Assembly: GCA_018669795.1 (NCBI GenBank)
Contig: JABHSQ010000025.1
Span: 51,019-115,018 of the forward strand
Source: Flavobacteriaceae bacterium
Lineage (GTDB): Bacteria; Bacteroidota; Bacteroidia; Flavobacteriales; Flavobacteriaceae
Direction: 5' to 3'
DNA length: 64,000 bases
The notes under the pieces are model-generated. The model saw only the letters and a list, made by a program, of their open reading frames with translations, made no database searches and was not told the origin of the DNA. Below are positions 18,643-27,445 of this stretch, one piece after another; the first letter of the stretch is position 1, and the number at the start of each line of letters is the position of its first letter. The position numbers and the translations under genes were made by a program.

Positions 18643-18758
18643 AGATATGAATTAGGAATGGTAGTTAAAAAATGAAGCTTTAAAAACAAGGAATTGAAAT
18701 TCCTTTTCCACAACAAGATATTTACATCAAAGAGTTTCCTGAAAAAAAAATAAAATAG
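18643..18758 (+). pseudogene. Remnant of an MscS-type mechanosensitive channel (3' end)
   Basis: Codons 18687-18755 read QGIEIPFPQQDIYIKEF and onwards, ending in TAG; GIEIPFPQ is the C-terminal hallmark of small MscS channels. Upstream (18643-18686) another frame reads VVKK, a TGA, then SFK, matching the preceding helix only with a frameshift and an internal stop. The rest of the gene is absent. Seen directly in the sequence; the family call comes from motif memory. Confidence 0.65.
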
Positions 18759-18767
18759 CTTATTAAT

Positions 18768-19202
18768 CTACTTTTTTAATCTGTTATTAATTAAATACTT
18801 ATACTCATCAAAGCTAATATTTCCAGTATAAATATCGATTGAATTCTGTATTAAATCATTTGCAATTGTAGCGTTATATCCTAAACCAATAGCATATTTT
18901 GTTATCAATACTAATTCTTTTGCATCGATTCTATTATCTGAAAATATCATGTCAAATAAATCGTGTAAACGTTCTAGCCTTTCTTCAACAGAGTTGGAAG
19001 GAATGATAGGATATTGAGTTGGGTCATTTAAAATCTTGTCAACGTCAGAATCCTCAACTTCTAGTTTAATCGCTAACGATTTTAATAATAACAGTTCATC
19101 GTCAGATATTTTCCCATCAGACATTGCAATAGAAGCAATAGAAGCAAAATGTGCTTTATTTCTTGTTTGGTGGCCTTCTTTAAATAATTCGTAATATGAC
19201 AT
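18768..19202 (-). CDS. TerB-like (tellurite-resistance TerB domain) protein
   Basis: A 144-residue all-helical cytosolic protein. Segments ASIAMSDGKISDDELLLLKSLA and FSDNRIDAKELVLITKYAIGLG are the paired acidic metal-binding repeats of the TerB/DjlA-like fold. No other ter genes are nearby, so a link to tellurite is not implied; its role is unknown. A perfect -7 box lies at 19221-19228. Confidence 0.8.
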   Translation of the reverse strand: MSYYELFKEGHQTRNKAHFASIASIAMSDGKISDDELLLLKSLAIKLEVEDSDVDKILNDPTQYPIIPSNSVEERLERLHDLFDMIFSDNRIDAKELVLITKYAIGLGYNATIANDLIQNSIDIYTGNISFDEYKYLINNRLKK

Positions 19203-19220
19203 AATCTTTTATTTATACTA

Positions 19221-19228
19221 CAAATATA
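19221..19228 (-). promoter_or_regulatory. -7 box of the TerB-like gene
   Basis: TATATTTG on the minus strand, 18 bases before the start codon at 19202. Confidence 0.55.
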
Positions 19229-19320
19229 AAACTAATCAAGTGGTTTTTTAAAATTAAACGGAAGGAAATATTTATCAATTCTAAGTGCTGATTTTTTTAA
19301 ATAAACTTTAAAAACTAATG

Positions 19321-19328
19321 TATATTTG
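19321..19328 (+). promoter_or_regulatory. -7 box of the 19375 gene
   Basis: TATATTTG, perfect match. It overlaps the upstream ATG at 19318, which argues that the real start is the ATG at 19375. Confidence 0.5.
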
Positions 19329-19374
19329 TATAAAATGCTATTTAACAAATCATTTTTGTGATTTAATACTAATT

Positions 19375-19803
19375 ATGAAAACTATTATTTTACTTTTTTT
19401 TGTTGCAATTTCTACTTCTATCTATTCGCAAACTAAAGAATATACAGGTATCTACAAAAGGCATTTCGATATTAACGAAGAAGGCAGTATTGAATACCAA
19501 TTAGAACTGAGTCCTGATGGAACTTTTACATTTCATAACTATCGGAAAATTAGTGCCAAAAACCAGGAAGAAAATCAATATGGAAAAGGAACTTGGAAAA
19601 TAGAAAAAAATAAGGTGCTGTATTTTTATACCAATAAAAAAAATGATCTGGATAAAAAGCATACTTTAAATTTTACTAATACCAAAGCCCGTTACATCAC
19701 TAAATCTAAAAGGGATAAATCTGACAAAGAAGTAAAAAATCATTTGCGTTTTTATGATTCAGAAATTTCTTGGATAAAAGGAAATAAGCTTTTTAAAGAT
19801 TAA
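19375..19803 (+). CDS. Secreted hypothetical protein (lipocalin-like size)
   Basis: A 142-residue protein with a Sec signal peptide (MKTIILLFFVAISTSIYSQ). The upstream in-frame ATG at 19318 is rejected because a perfect -7 box begins 3 bases after it and the signal peptide begins at 19375. The mature part is strand-rich and lysine-rich, with GTFTFHNYRK and GKGTWKIEKNKVLYFYT, a pattern seen in small beta-barrel or lipocalin-like envelope proteins; I do not recognise a family. No partner genes. Confidence 0.7.
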   Translation: MKTIILLFFVAISTSIYSQTKEYTGIYKRHFDINEEGSIEYQLELSPDGTFTFHNYRKISAKNQEENQYGKGTWKIEKNKVLYFYTNKKNDLDKKHTLNFTNTKARYITKSKRDKSDKEVKNHLRFYDSEISWIKGNKLFKD

Positions 19804-19864
19804 ATATCGCTTTGAAAACAATAAATTAAGAGCGTAAGATCTGAGACATAAATTAATTACTTAG

Positions 19865-19898
19865 TTGTTTCAATATTTTATACGAAATACTACCTTTG
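19865..19898 (+). promoter_or_regulatory. Consensus promoter of mfd
   Basis: TTG at 19865-19867, a 23-base spacer and a perfect TACCTTTG at 19891-19898. Transcription should start within a few bases of the ATG at 19904, which would give a leaderless or nearly leaderless mRNA. Confidence 0.7.
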
Positions 19899-19903
19899 CC
19901 CAA

Positions 19904-22900
19904 ATGAGTAAAGCATTGGTTTCTTCACTTTTTATCAAATCTCCTACCACTAGAAAACTAGGGGAAGCTATTTCAAATTCCCAAAAAATGACGGTCATTT
20001 CTGGATTGGTAGGGTCTTCCTATCCTTTTGTTATTGCTGAAGTTTTTAAACAAACAGAAAAACCTTTCTTAATCGTTTTAAATAATAAAGAAGAAGCAGC
20101 TTATCATCTTAACGATTTAGAAAATTTATTAGGCGAAAAAAACGTACTATTTTACCCGGGATCTTATCGCAGACCTTATCAAATAGAAGAAACCGATAAC
20201 GCAAATATATTACTTAGAGCAGAGGTTTTAAACAGAATTAACTCTCGAAAAAAACCAGCTATTATAGTTTCCTATCCAGAAGCTCTTTTTGAAAAAGTTG
20301 TTACTCGCAAAGAATTAGAAAAACACACCTTAAAAATTAGTATTGGAGATGATTTATCAATAGATTTTGTTAATGAAGTTCTTTTTGAATACCATTTTAA
20401 ACGAACCGATTTTGTAACTGAACCTGGAGAATTTTCTGTTAGAGGTGGAATTTTAGATGTGTTTTCATTTAGTAATGACATGCCTTACCGCATCGAGTTC
20501 TTTGGTGATGATGTGGAAAGTATTCGGAATTTTGATGTAGAAACACAACTTTCTACAGAGCCTGCTAATAAGATTACCATCATTCCTAACATGGAAAATA
20601 AAATGATGGAAGAAAAACGGACTAGTTTTTTAAAATATATCACTTCAAAAACGGTGATATTTTATAAAAATGAAGATATTTTTTATAAAGGAATCAATTC
20701 CCTTTTTCATCAAGCTGAAGAAGTCTATAAAAAATTAGATGGAGAAATAAAACAAAATAGTCCAAGTCAATTATTTTGTTCTTCCGATTTAATTAAAAAT
20801 GAACTGGAAGGTTTTACGAAAATTAAATTAATAAATGCTTCAAATGAAAGTGATATTAACTTCAATACAAAGCCACAACCTTCCTTTAACAAACAATTTA
20901 ATTTATTAATTGAAAATTTAAATTCCAATACTCAAAAAGGATTTAAAAACTATATTTTCTGTAGTAGCAAACAACAAGAACTTAGATTTCATGATATTTT
21001 TGAAGATACCGAACAGCAAGTAGATCAATTTGAAACGGTTGTATTCCCATTATTTCAAGGATTTATTGACATTGAGCAAAAAAACGTTTGTTATACCGAT
21101 CATCAGATTTTTGAACGTTATCATAAATTTCAATTAAAGAACGGATACGCCAAAAAGCAAGCAATTACTTTAAAGGAATTAACCAATTTAGAAGTTGGAG
21201 ATTATGTAACCCATATCGATCACGGGATTGGAAAATTTGGTGGACTTCAAAAAATAGATGTAGAAGGAAAATTACAAGAAGCCATTAAATTAATTTATGG
21301 AGAACGTGATATTTTATACCTCAGCATTCATTCACTTCATAAAATATCTAAGTATACCGGTAAAGACGGAACCACTCCAAAAATATACAAATTAGGAAGC
21401 GGTGCTTGGAAAAAATTAAAGCAAAAAACAAAAAAACGAGTTAAAGAAATTGCCTTTAACTTAATTGAATTATACGCAAAAAGAAGAACCTTAAAGGGTT
21501 TTGCATACGATCCCGATTCTTATTTACAACATGAATTAGAATCCTCTTTTATGTATGAAGACACTCCAGATCAAATTACTTCGACAGAAGATGTAAAACG
21601 GGATATGGAAAACGAACGTCCTATGGATCGTTTGGTTTGTGGTGATGTAGGATTTGGAAAAACCGAAGTTGCTATTAGAGCAGCTTTTAAAGCGGTAGAC
21701 AATGGTAAACAAGTTGCTATATTAGTTCCTACTACTATTTTAGCATTCCAACATTTTAAAACGTTTTCTGAACGTTTGGAAGAAATGCCCGTAAATGTAG
21801 ATTACCTCAACAGGTTTAGATCTAACAAACAAAGAGCAACTGTTTTAGAGGGATTAAAAAATGGAACTTTAGATATTGTAATTGGCACCCATCAATTAGT
21901 CAGTAAAGCAGTTGAATTTAAAGATTTGGGTTTATTGATTGTTGACGAAGAACAGAAGTTTGGTGTTGCTGTAAAAGACAAACTTAAGTCCATTAAACAG
22001 AATGTAGACACCCTAACATTAACTGCAACCCCTATACCTAGAACCCTTCAATTTAGTTTGATGGCTGCTAGAGATTTATCTATTATTAGTACGCCACCAC
22101 CAAATCGATATCCTGTTGAAACCAATGTGGTTCGTTTTTCTGAAGATACCATTAGAGATGCTATTCGTTATGAAATTTCAAGAAATGGTCAAGTATTTTT
22201 TGTTCATAATCGCATTGAAAACATCAAAGAGCTTGCCGGAATGATACAACGTTTAGTTCCAGATGCAAAAATTGGTATTGGTCATGGGCAATTAGATGGT
22301 AAAAAATTAGAACAACTCATGTTGGCTTTTATGAATAATGAGTTTGATGTTTTGGTTTCTACCACCATTATTGAAAGTGGTTTAGACGTTCCAAACGCAA
22401 ACACCATTTTTATAAATAATGCTAATAATTTTGGCTTATCCGATTTACATCAAATGCGTGGACGTGTGGGTAGAAGTAATAAAAAAGCGTTCTGTTATTT
22501 TATCACGCCACCTTATTCTACGATGACCGATGATGCACGCAAACGTATCCAAGCCCTAGAACAATTTAGCGAATTAGGAAGTGGCTTAAACATCGCTATG
22601 AAAGATTTGGAGATTAGAGGAGCTGGAGATTTATTAGGTGGAGAACAAAGTGGTTTTATTAATGAAATAGGCTTTGAAACATATCAAAAAATTCTTGCTG
22701 AAGCGATTGATGAGCTTAAAGAAAAAGAGTTTAAAGATCTTTATTCCGGTACCGAACATGAACTAAAAGACTTTGTAAAAGAAACGGTAATTGATACCGA
22801 TTTTGAATTGCTTTTTCCAGATGATTATGTAAATAACATCACGGAAAGATTAAATCTTTACAACAAATTAGGTGATTTAAAAACGGAAGAAGAACTTCAA

Positions 22901-23239
22901 AAATATGAAACAGATTTAATAGATCGTTTTGGAGAACTTCCTATTCAAGCGATAGATTTACTTAATAGTGTTCGTATTAAATGGATTGCTATTGCTATTG
23001 GATTGGAACGAGTAATTATGAAACAAGGCAAACTTGTTGGTTATTTTGTAGCTGATCAAGAAAGCTCTTTTTATCAAAGTCCTATATTTTTAAAAATTAT
23101 TCAATATGCAAAAACCAATCCTAGTTTCGCTAAAATGAAAGAAAAAAACACTCGAAACGGACTGCGTTTAATTATTACCTTTGAAAACATTACAACTATC
23201 AACAAAGCTTTACAGTCTTTATCCCCTATTTTGGTTTAA
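19904..23239 (+). CDS. mfd: Transcription-repair coupling factor Mfd
   Basis: An 1111-residue ATPase that removes RNA polymerase stalled at lesions and recruits UvrA. The UvrB-like N-terminal module (FYPGSYRRPYQIEETDNANILLRAE, GEFSVRGGILDVF) is followed by the RNAP-interacting domain (VGDYVTHIDHGIGKFGG) and SF2 helicase motifs: I GDVGFGKTEVA, II DEEQKFG, III TATPIPRTLQFS, VI QMRGRVGRSNKKA, then the C-terminal TRCF domain. The upstream in-frame TTG at 19865 is rejected because it forms the -33 element of the promoter. Confidence 0.96.
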   Translation: MSKALVSSLFIKSPTTRKLGEAISNSQKMTVISGLVGSSYPFVIAEVFKQTEKPFLIVLNNKEEAAYHLNDLENLLGEKNVLFYPGSYRRPYQIEETDNANILLRAEVLNRINSRKKPAIIVSYPEALFEKVVTRKELEKHTLKISIGDDLSIDFVNEVLFEYHFKRTDFVTEPGEFSVRGGILDVFSFSNDMPYRIEFFGDDVESIRNFDVETQLSTEPANKITIIPNMENKMMEEKRTSFLKYITSKTVIFYKNEDIFYKGINSLFHQAEEVYKKLDGEIKQNSPSQLFCSSDLIKNELEGFTKIKLINASNESDINFNTKPQPSFNKQFNLLIENLNSNTQKGFKNYIFCSSKQQELRFHDIFEDTEQQVDQFETVVFPLFQGFIDIEQKNVCYTDHQIFERYHKFQLKNGYAKKQAITLKELTNLEVGDYVTHIDHGIGKFGGLQKIDVEGKLQEAIKLIYGERDILYLSIHSLHKISKYTGKDGTTPKIYKLGSGAWKKLKQKTKKRVKEIAFNLIELYAKRRTLKGFAYDPDSYLQHELESSFMYEDTPDQITSTEDVKRDMENERPMDRLVCGDVGFGKTEVAIRAAFKAVDNGKQVAILVPTTILAFQHFKTFSERLEEMPVNVDYLNRFRSNKQRATVLEGLKNGTLDIVIGTHQLVSKAVEFKDLGLLIVDEEQKFGVAVKDKLKSIKQNVDTLTLTATPIPRTLQFSLMAARDLSIISTPPPNRYPVETNVVRFSEDTIRDAIRYEISRNGQVFFVHNRIENIKELAGMIQRLVPDAKIGIGHGQLDGKKLEQLMLAFMNNEFDVLVSTTIIESGLDVPNANTIFINNANNFGLSDLHQMRGRVGRSNKKAFCYFITPPYSTMTDDARKRIQALEQFSELGSGLNIAMKDLEIRGAGDLLGGEQSGFINEIGFETYQKILAEAIDELKEKEFKDLYSGTEHELKDFVKETVIDTDFELLFPDDYVNNITERLNLYNKLGDLKTEEELQKYETDLIDRFGELPIQAIDLLNSVRIKWIAIAIGLERVIMKQGKLVGYFVADQESSFYQSPIFLKIIQYAKTNPSFAKMKEKNTRNGLRLIITFENITTINKALQSLSPILV

Positions 23240-23269
23240 TTATTGAAAATGTTTAGTAAATTATAAACT

Positions 23270-24583
23270 ATGAAAATTAATAAGATACTTTTTTTATTAC
23301 TATTTTTTCCAACAATTATTTTTTCGCAACACACTATTAAAGTAACCTTTTCTCCTGCAACAGATTTTACCTGGGCCATTTTATATAAAAATGCACCAAC
23401 AAATACGAAATTCATTGCACAAAGTAGAATAGTTGATGGAGATTTAGTTTTTAACCTCGATGAAAAAGCGACAACAGGGATTTATAAACTGGTGTATGCG
23501 GTTCCGCAAAATGATTATAATTTTGATATTATTTATAACGGTGAAGAAGATATTGAATTGACATTTAATTTGATAGATGGTACTGTTTTTCAGAAATCTA
23601 ATGAAAACATCATGTTAAACTCTTATTTAACCGAAATGACGCTACTAGGCAGCGATTTAGAAACTAGATATTTAAAAGAAAATACAGAAGCTTCAGCCAT
23701 AACTTCCATTTTTAAAAAACAGAAAGAATTACAAAAATCCTATGAAGAAAAATCTGAAGGTACATTAGTTCAACATTTTATTAGGGCAAATCAACCTTAC
23801 ATTCCTAATGAATTGGAAACTCCAGCCAATTATGTTAAAAACGCAACTACCAACTATTTTACGAACATTCAATTTAATGATGAAGTATTACAAAGTTCTA
23901 ATTTTTTAATTGAAAAATCGCTAGCTTATATAACCGGAATAGAAACTGAGGGAATGTCTAAAGAACAATCCCTTAACAATAACGTAGATAAAATTGCAGC
24001 TCAAACTAGGTCATTAGACCTTAATTTTCAAAAATATTTTATGAGAAAATTATGGGAAAATCTAGTGAGCTATAACCTGATAAGCACTGCTAATTATTTA
24101 GCTGAACGATATTTAATACCAATAGCTAATCAGCTAGATGATGCCGTTCTTGTTTTAAAATTGACTCAATTTAAAAACTTATCTATTGGAAATCTAGCAC
24201 CCGATTTTATTTTGGATGATGGAAGTGGCAAAAAACTAAGTGAATTAGATATTGCAGAAAACTACATTCTTGTTTTTTGGAGCAGTGGATGTTCACATTG
24301 CTTAAAAGAGATCCCACAATTATACCAATTAAGCGAAGAGCTTAACAGTACCAAATATAAGGTAATTGCTATAGGATTGGAAGAAGACACTTTTAAATGG
24401 ACGAATGAAGTTATAAAATACCCCAATTTTATTAATGTCATAAAATTAAAAAAATGGAACAACACCATTGTTAGTGAATATGGACTTACCAGTACACCCA
24501 CTTATTTTGTATTAGATAAAGACAAAAAGTTTATAGCGAAACCTGAAAGTTTTGATGATTTAAAAGCATATTTAAAAAAATAA
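23270..24583 (+). CDS. TlpA-like periplasmic thioredoxin-fold protein
   Basis: A 437-residue secreted protein with a signal peptide ending at IFSQ. The N-terminal ~300 residues are strand- then helix-rich with no family I can name. The C-terminal ~140 residues are a TlpA/AhpC-type thioredoxin domain: GNLAPDFILDDGSGKKLSELD and the redox motif CSHC in VFWSSGCSHCLKEIPQL. It likely reduces or isomerises disulfides in the periplasm. It starts 30 bases after mfd on the same strand. Confidence 0.82.
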   Translation: MKINKILFLLLFFPTIIFSQHTIKVTFSPATDFTWAILYKNAPTNTKFIAQSRIVDGDLVFNLDEKATTGIYKLVYAVPQNDYNFDIIYNGEEDIELTFNLIDGTVFQKSNENIMLNSYLTEMTLLGSDLETRYLKENTEASAITSIFKKQKELQKSYEEKSEGTLVQHFIRANQPYIPNELETPANYVKNATTNYFTNIQFNDEVLQSSNFLIEKSLAYITGIETEGMSKEQSLNNNVDKIAAQTRSLDLNFQKYFMRKLWENLVSYNLISTANYLAERYLIPIANQLDDAVLVLKLTQFKNLSIGNLAPDFILDDGSGKKLSELDIAENYILVFWSSGCSHCLKEIPQLYQLSEELNSTKYKVIAIGLEEDTFKWTNEVIKYPNFINVIKLKKWNNTIVSEYGLTSTPTYFVLDKDKKFIAKPESFDDLKAYLKK

Positions 24584-24589
24584 AAAAAA

Positions 24590-24952
24590 TTAGAAATGAT
24601 AAAAAGCATTTTCAAAATGCTCCATCTTTTCAATCGTTTTATTTTTGATAACCGCGATTATATCAAATCGGACTTCCGTATCTAAATCATTCGAAATCAC
24701 ATATTCGTTAGCAGCTTTAACCAATAGTTTTATTTTTGAAGGAGTAACAAAAACCTGAGGATCTCCAAAAAAATCACTATTCCTTGTTTTCACCTCAACA
24801 ACGACCAATGTATTGTTGTCTTTTTTTGCAATGATGTCAATTTCGGCTTTATCAAAATAAAAATTTTGTGCTAAAATTTCATAACCTTTATTTATCAAAT
24901 ATTCGGCTGCTAATTTTTCCCCTATTTTCCCTAGTTCGTTGTGATAAGCCAT
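24590..24952 (-). CDS. yraN: YraN/UPF0102 nuclease-fold protein
   Basis: A 120-residue protein of the UPF0102 family, which has a restriction-endonuclease-like fold. Motifs: GKIGEKLAAEYLINKGYEIL, then the putative active site AEIDIIAKKDNNTLVVVEVKTR (D...ExK) and VRFDIIAV. Cellular role uncertain. It starts 2 bases after the LD-carboxypeptidase stop, so they form an operon, and it converges with the TlpA-like gene. Confidence 0.9.
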   Translation of the reverse strand: MAYHNELGKIGEKLAAEYLINKGYEILAQNFYFDKAEIDIIAKKDNNTLVVVEVKTRNSDFFGDPQVFVTPSKIKLLVKAANEYVISNDLDTEVRFDIIAVIKNKTIEKMEHFENAFYHF

Positions 24953-24954
24953 AT

Positions 24955-25854
24955 TTATTCTTTAAAAGATAAGGTTACGCCCTTTTTGTTAACCATTAAA
25001 TCTACTTTTCTTCCTAAAATCAACGCTCGATTATCTTCCAAATGACCTGCAGGAAAATTAAAGGTTATAGGGAAATCATATTCAGAACAAATATCCAAAA
25101 TTATTTCTGCTGCATTTTTTCCAAAGGGAATGACATTGTCATGCATTTGAGACATTCCTCCTACTATTAATCCTTCTAATTCATCAAACATTCCATTGCG
25201 TTTTAAATTTTGAAGCATCCGATCGATGTGATATAAATATTCATCTAAATCTTCAATAAACAGAATTTTTCCTTTGGTGTTTAATGCTGAGGGACTTCCA
25301 CAAAGCGAATATAAAATAGATAAATTTCCACCTATTAATTGTCCTGAAGTTTTTCCATTAATATTATTGTTTTCAGCAGGAATCCTTATTCCATAATGCT
25401 CACCAAAAAGAATTGCTTTAATAGAATTGATGGTTGCTTTCGATTTTGTTTCAATGGAAACTGGCATTTGCGCATGAAGTGTTTCGATCCCTAATTGATG
25501 AATATGAGAATGCAATACGGTAACATCGCTAAAACCAATAATCCATTTAGGGTGCTTTTTAAAATTAGAAAAATCCAATTGATCAATAATTCTTACCGTT
25601 CCATAACCACCACGAGCACACCAGACAGCATCGATTTCAGGATGATCTAATATCGCTTGAAAATCGGAGGTTCGCAATTTATCATTTCCTGCAAATTGAT
25701 GCTCTTCAGCCTCAATAGATTTTCCTAAAACTATTTTTAATCCCCAATTTTTTAAAATAGTGATGGCCGGAATTAATTCCTTTTTTAAAATTTTTCTAGC
25801 TGTTGAAACTATTGCAACGGTATTTCCTTCTTTTAAATAATTTGGTTGAATCAT
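24955..25854 (-). CDS. LD-carboxypeptidase (S66 family)
   Basis: A 299-residue serine carboxypeptidase family member (LdcA/MccF-like) that trims the terminal D-alanine from murein tetrapeptides during peptidoglycan recycling. The nucleophile is in GFSDVTVLHSHIH; WCARGGYGTVRIIDQLD, GGNLSILYSLCGSP and the C-terminal PAGHLEDN histidine segment are family hallmarks. No signal peptide, so cytosolic. I chose the ATG at 25854 over an upstream TTG at 25875. Confidence 0.9.
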   Translation of the reverse strand: MIQPNYLKEGNTVAIVSTARKILKKELIPAITILKNWGLKIVLGKSIEAEEHQFAGNDKLRTSDFQAILDHPEIDAVWCARGGYGTVRIIDQLDFSNFKKHPKWIIGFSDVTVLHSHIHQLGIETLHAQMPVSIETKSKATINSIKAILFGEHYGIRIPAENNNINGKTSGQLIGGNLSILYSLCGSPSALNTKGKILFIEDLDEYLYHIDRMLQNLKRNGMFDELEGLIVGGMSQMHDNVIPFGKNAAEIILDICSEYDFPITFNFPAGHLEDNRALILGRKVDLMVNKKGVTLSFKE

Positions 25855-25969
25855 ATTTTCATTTAACACCTTCAAAGTAATAAAAAAATTAATCTTTTTC
25901 GTTAATATTTAGTCATAGAATTAATAAATCATATAATTTTACTATCTTTTGTTCTTAAATTCCTTTACT

Positions 25970-27439
25970 ATGGAAACAACTACCCCAATTTCGTGTAACG
26001 AATCTACACTTACGCCCTATATCCCATTTGATGACAACCCTTGGAACACCATTAAAATAAAACACGTATATCGCCGTCTTGGTTTTGGAGCTTCTCAAGA
26101 TGCTATTGATGCTGCATTAAGTTTATCTCCTAATGATTTCATAGACGATTTAGTTCAGGAAGCAATTAATAAACCGACTACTAGCGTGCCATTTTGGGGA
26201 AATTATATAATAGCCGATTTTACAAATTTTAATGAGGAAAATGAGCAATACATTCAAGATTGGAAAATACAAACAGGTAATGACCTAATTACTGAAAATC
26301 TAAGAGGTCGATTAGCTTCCTTTTGGATGAATCATTTTGTTACTGGTTTAGAAATCTATAATTATTCTCCTTATTTATTTCAGTATTATAACATTTCACA
26401 AACCTATGCTATTGGTAATTTCAAGGATTTTGTTAGAGAAATAGGAATTTCTTCAGCAATGTTGATTTATTTAAATGGTTATGAAAACACTAATGTAGAA
26501 CCCAATGAAAATTATGCTCGCGAATTATACGAGCTTTTTACTTTAGGGGAAGGAAATAACTACACAGAACAAGATATAACTGAAACTGCAAAAGCATTAA
26601 CTGGATATAATCATTGGGCGGAGCCAGGAGCTCCTTTTTATTTTGACGAAATCACATGGGTAGATGGTGATAAAACCATCTTTGGTCAAACTGGAAACTG
26701 GAAATACGATGATGTAATCGATATTTTATTTCAGAAAAGAGCAGCAGAAATAGCCACTCATATTTGTACTAAATTATATAGATACTTTGTAAGTCAAGAA
26801 ATTGATGCTGTAATTATTGATAATGTAATTAATCCATTGGCTCAAACTTTAGTAGATGCCGATTTTGAATTAGCTCCAATGCTAAAGCAACTTTTTAAAA
26901 GTGAGCACTTTTTTGATGAAAGAGCTTTGGGAGTAATCATAAAAAGTCCTTTTGATATTACGATGCAATTTATAAACGAATCTGAATTCTTTTATAATGA
27001 TGAACTAATAGCAGCGCTTGTCTATTTTTCAGGTCTATTTGGTCAAAAACTATTTGACCCGCCCGATGTTGCGGGTTGGCAAAGAGATGAAGATTGGATA
27101 AGTACTTCAACTCTTACCGGACGCTGGCAGTTTACAGAGTTATATCTTAGTCTTTTATTCCAAAATGGTTTGGAGTCTACCCTTGTAGATTTTGCAAAAG
27201 AGTTGACAAATGACAGTAATGACCCTGAATACATAACAGAAGTATTGATAAATCATTTTATGTCTAAAGAGCTATATACTTTAAGTGATTATACGATTGC
27301 TACCGATATCTTTAAATGGGAAATACCACAAAATTATTATGATGATGGTCTTTGGAACCTAGATTGGGAACAAGCTCCTTATCAAGTATTTTTATTATTA
27401 TCTCATTTAGCAACCATTCCTGAATTCCAACTTAAATAA
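25970..27439 (+). CDS. DUF1800 protein
   Basis: A 489-residue member of DUF1800, a family of unknown function that usually pairs with DUF1501. Typical segments: HVYRRLGFGAS near the N-terminus, MNHFVTG, the hallmark NENYARELYELFTLGEGNNYTEQDITETAKALTG, and FDPPDVAGWQ. No clear signal peptide from the ATG at 25970; a TTG 21 bases upstream adds nothing useful. It sits 6 bases before the DUF1501 gene, so they are co-translated. A complex of the two is inference. Confidence 0.88.
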   Translation: METTTPISCNESTLTPYIPFDDNPWNTIKIKHVYRRLGFGASQDAIDAALSLSPNDFIDDLVQEAINKPTTSVPFWGNYIIADFTNFNEENEQYIQDWKIQTGNDLITENLRGRLASFWMNHFVTGLEIYNYSPYLFQYYNISQTYAIGNFKDFVREIGISSAMLIYLNGYENTNVEPNENYARELYELFTLGEGNNYTEQDITETAKALTGYNHWAEPGAPFYFDEITWVDGDKTIFGQTGNWKYDDVIDILFQKRAAEIATHICTKLYRYFVSQEIDAVIIDNVINPLAQTLVDADFELAPMLKQLFKSEHFFDERALGVIIKSPFDITMQFINESEFFYNDELIAALVYFSGLFGQKLFDPPDVAGWQRDEDWISTSTLTGRWQFTELYLSLLFQNGLESTLVDFAKELTNDSNDPEYITEVLINHFMSKELYTLSDYTIATDIFKWEIPQNYYDDGLWNLDWEQAPYQVFLLLSHLATIPEFQLK

Positions 27440-27445
27440 AAAGCC

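Noticed and set aside
18688..18705. Inverted repeat AAGGAATT-GA-AATTCCTT after fbp
   Set aside because: Low GC and only 8 bp; it falls within the MscS relic codons, so a terminator call is not justified.
19865..19903. TTG start for mfd at 19865
   Set aside because: It coincides with the -33 element of a consensus promoter; the ATG at 19904 gives the expected N-terminus.
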